Positions 4,314 through 5,732 of a stretch of 5,732 nucleotides of DNA are shown piece by piece. This DNA is from Planktothrix sp. UBA8402 (GTDB taxonomy: Bacteria; Cyanobacteriota; Cyanobacteriia; Cyanobacteriales; Microcoleaceae): positions 1 through 5,732 of the forward strand of contig DMPJ01000329.1 of NCBI GenBank assembly GCA_003456035.1. The letters are read 5' to 3'. How positions within the stretch are numbered: the stretch's first letter is position 1; every line of letters starts with the position of its first letter. Below the pieces are notes generated by a model. It made no database searches and was not told where the DNA came from. It saw only the letters and a program-made list of their open reading frames with translations. The position numbers and the translations under genes were made by a program.

Positions 4314-5732
4314 TTACAACCCTAATTCCAGTTTCCAGTATTTGAGAATTCCGGTATTTTCAGGAATAGCATCTATAACCTTTAACTGCCAGTTTCCTTG
4401 GGCAGAAAGATTGATAAACTGTCTCAAATACAGCGTATTTTGTAAGTTATAGGTAGTTTTCAATTCGGTTTTGACCCCTAAAGTTCGATTTTGAAGTAAC
4501 ACTTTATCTCCATTGGGTGCAACTAACCAAACTTCAATATCTCCTAAGAAACTATGTTGAATCTCAACTGTTACTTGAATATCCTGAATCGGACTGGTTT
4601 CTGTAATCGCAATTAAACTACTAATCCCATTAGAATTATTATCAGGAATAGCCGTACTCTGACTATTTTCTTGGGAAATACTATGAGAAATTTGTTGCTG
4701 AACCATGCGTCTATTTTGTGCCATTTGCACTGCTTTAAACGCATTCACTTTGCCATAACCAAACCATTGAGAATAGCCATTTTTATCATAATTTCCCATG
4801 CGAATTCCCAACTGGGGATCAGGGTCAGCATCCACAATTTTATCCGCACTTTGTTCTAAAATTCGGCGAACTTCTAGGGCCGTTAATGTCGGATTTGCTG
4901 ATAAGATTAAAGCCGCCACCCCAGCAACAACCGGAGTTGCACTAGACGTCCCACCGAAATAGGGCGTAAAATCCGATTGATCATAACCTGCGACTCCCGT
5001 GCGGTCAGTGGTAAATATTCCCAAACCGGGTAACGTCCCCTTCAGGACTGGAGGCGTGCCGATATAGCCCGTTTCTTGTAACCACATCCCCGGAGGCGCG
5101 TCATTACTCGGAGCGCAGACCGAAACTCCAACTCCCCAGTTACTATAAGCGGATTTCTTACCCAAACTATTAGAAGCAGAAACCGCAATTATATCGGGAT
5201 GAACGGCAAATCCAGCCAACCATTTCACCCGACCGCTAATAATATCATTCGGCCAACCGGATTCATCGAGAATACCATTAACCGGACGATTAGCATTTCC
5301 AGCGGCAAAAACAACTACACACCCTTTGCCCTTACGACCTTGAGTTACAGCTTTATTAATTACTGCTTTTTGCCGTGCTGATAAAGGAAAATAAATCGCA
5401 CTCGCACCCCAACTACAAGAAATAACCGCAGCACCTTTGTCAATTGCCCAATTAAAAATCTGTTCCACAGACTCATCATCTAAAAATCCGGTTGTCCGAA
5501 TTGGCATTAAGGCACAACCCGGAGCTACCCCGACAATTCCGGTTCCGGTTTCTTCCGCCACAGCGACCCCGGCACAAGCAGTCCCGTGATTATCTGTCGG
5601 AGCTTCTGGAAGTGGAATATTATCTCGACCTTTTAAGTCTAAAGGGGCAACAATTTTACCCACTCCTTGAAAATCCGGGTGATTAATATCTACAGAATCA
5701 TCACTAATTGCCACCACAACAGAACGAATTCC
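4314..5732 (-). CDS. Subtilisin-like serine protease (S8) with C-terminal P domain, N-terminus outside window
   Basis: The frame stays open to the right edge, and the codons beyond the GTG at 5717 read GIRSVV, which fits the strand leading into the catalytic Asp. The true start is therefore outside and the gene is partial here. Numbering from the codon at 5717: catalytic Asp6 (in VAISDDSVD), His44 (DNHGTACAG), oxyanion-hole Asn141 (AAGNAN) and Ser258 (GGTSSATPVVAG) complete the S8 triad. A Q/S/N-rich linker (about 335-365) joins a proprotein-convertase P domain (about 366-467) with LGDIEVWLVAPNGDKVLL and GNWQLKVIDA motifs and a WKLEL end. The architecture resembles kexin-like and cyanobacterial PrcA-type calcium-dependent proteases, but I cannot assign the name. 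The P domain usually stabilises the catalytic domain. Secretion is likely for the family, but the signal region is not in view. The context around Asp6 has Ser for the usual Gly two residues later. The gene is convergent with the exported-protein gene. Confidence 0.93.
   Translation of the reverse strand, partial: GIRSVVVAISDDSVDINHPDFQGVGKIVAPLDLKGRDNIPLPEAPTDNHGTACAGVAVAEETGTGIVGVAPGCALMPIRTTGFLDDESVEQIFNWAIDKGAAVISCSWGASAIYFPLSARQKAVINKAVTQGRKGKGCVVVFAAGNANRPVNGILDESGWPNDIISGRVKWLAGFAVHPDIIAVSASNSLGKKSAYSNWGVGVSVCAPSNDAPPGMWLQETGYIGTPPVLKGTLPGLGIFTTDRTGVAGYDQSDFTPYFGGTSSATPVVAGVAALILSANPTLTALEVRRILEQSADKIVDADPDPQLGIRMGNYDKNGYSQWFGYGKVNAFKAVQMAQNRRMVQQQISHSISQENSQSTAIPDNNSNGISSLIAITETSPIQDIQVTVEIQHSFLGDIEVWLVAPNGDKVLLQNRTLGVKTELKTTYNLQNTLYLRQFINLSAQGNWQLKVIDAIPENTGILKYWKLELGL

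Noticed and set aside
5492..5686. Plus-strand frame antisense to the protease
   Set aside because: It mirrors the conserved S8 catalytic region and has no independent coding evidence; the same holds for the frames at 4671-4859 and 5199-5381.

Overview
The window looks like a chromosomal segment of a filamentous cyanobacterium, probably Oscillatoriales-like (Planktothrix or Microcoleus type). The evidence is two copies of the cyanobacterial octamer GCGATCGC (HIP1), heptameric tandem repeats of TATTCCC in intergenic DNA, a glycogen synthase closest in memory to the cyanobacterial GlgA1 branch, a DUF1824 gene (a family I know only from cyanobacteria), and AT-rich spacers. The genus assignment is inference.

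Layout from left to right. The left edge holds a C-rich heptamer-type repeat. It is followed by a minus-strand VOC/glyoxalase-I-like metalloprotein gene of the YaeR/SMU1112c type (27-413). A 281-bp spacer then carries a plausible promoter for a plus-strand cyanobacterial protein of unknown function with three W-x3-W motifs (695-1306). Next come two small hairpins and a five-unit TATTCCC array. A DUF1824 gene (1425-1838) follows, interrupted by one in-frame TAG with the conserved C-terminus still readable behind it. A 25-bp AT-rich hairpin separates it from the convergent glgA (1929-3380, minus). A 238-bp divergent spacer leads to a plus-strand gene for a small exported protein (3619-4173). A long hairpin lies between that gene and a convergent, edge-truncated subtilisin-like protease with a C-terminal P domain (4314-5732, minus).

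The genes do not form one operon. Strand switches at nearly every boundary make each look like its own transcription unit. glgA is the only clear metabolic anchor (glycogen synthesis from ADP-glucose). The VOC protein may handle reactive carbonyls, the small exported protein and the protease may act at or outside the cytoplasmic membrane, and the other two genes have no known role that I can state.

I see no CRISPR array, tRNA, rRNA, insertion sequence or phage gene, and no obvious new defence or biosynthetic system. The most interesting items are the single nonsense codon in the otherwise intact DUF1824 gene, the strand-biased hairpin after glgA, the W-x3-W repeats, and a 10-bp inverted repeat whose arms cover the -35 box and the ribosome-binding site of one gene.
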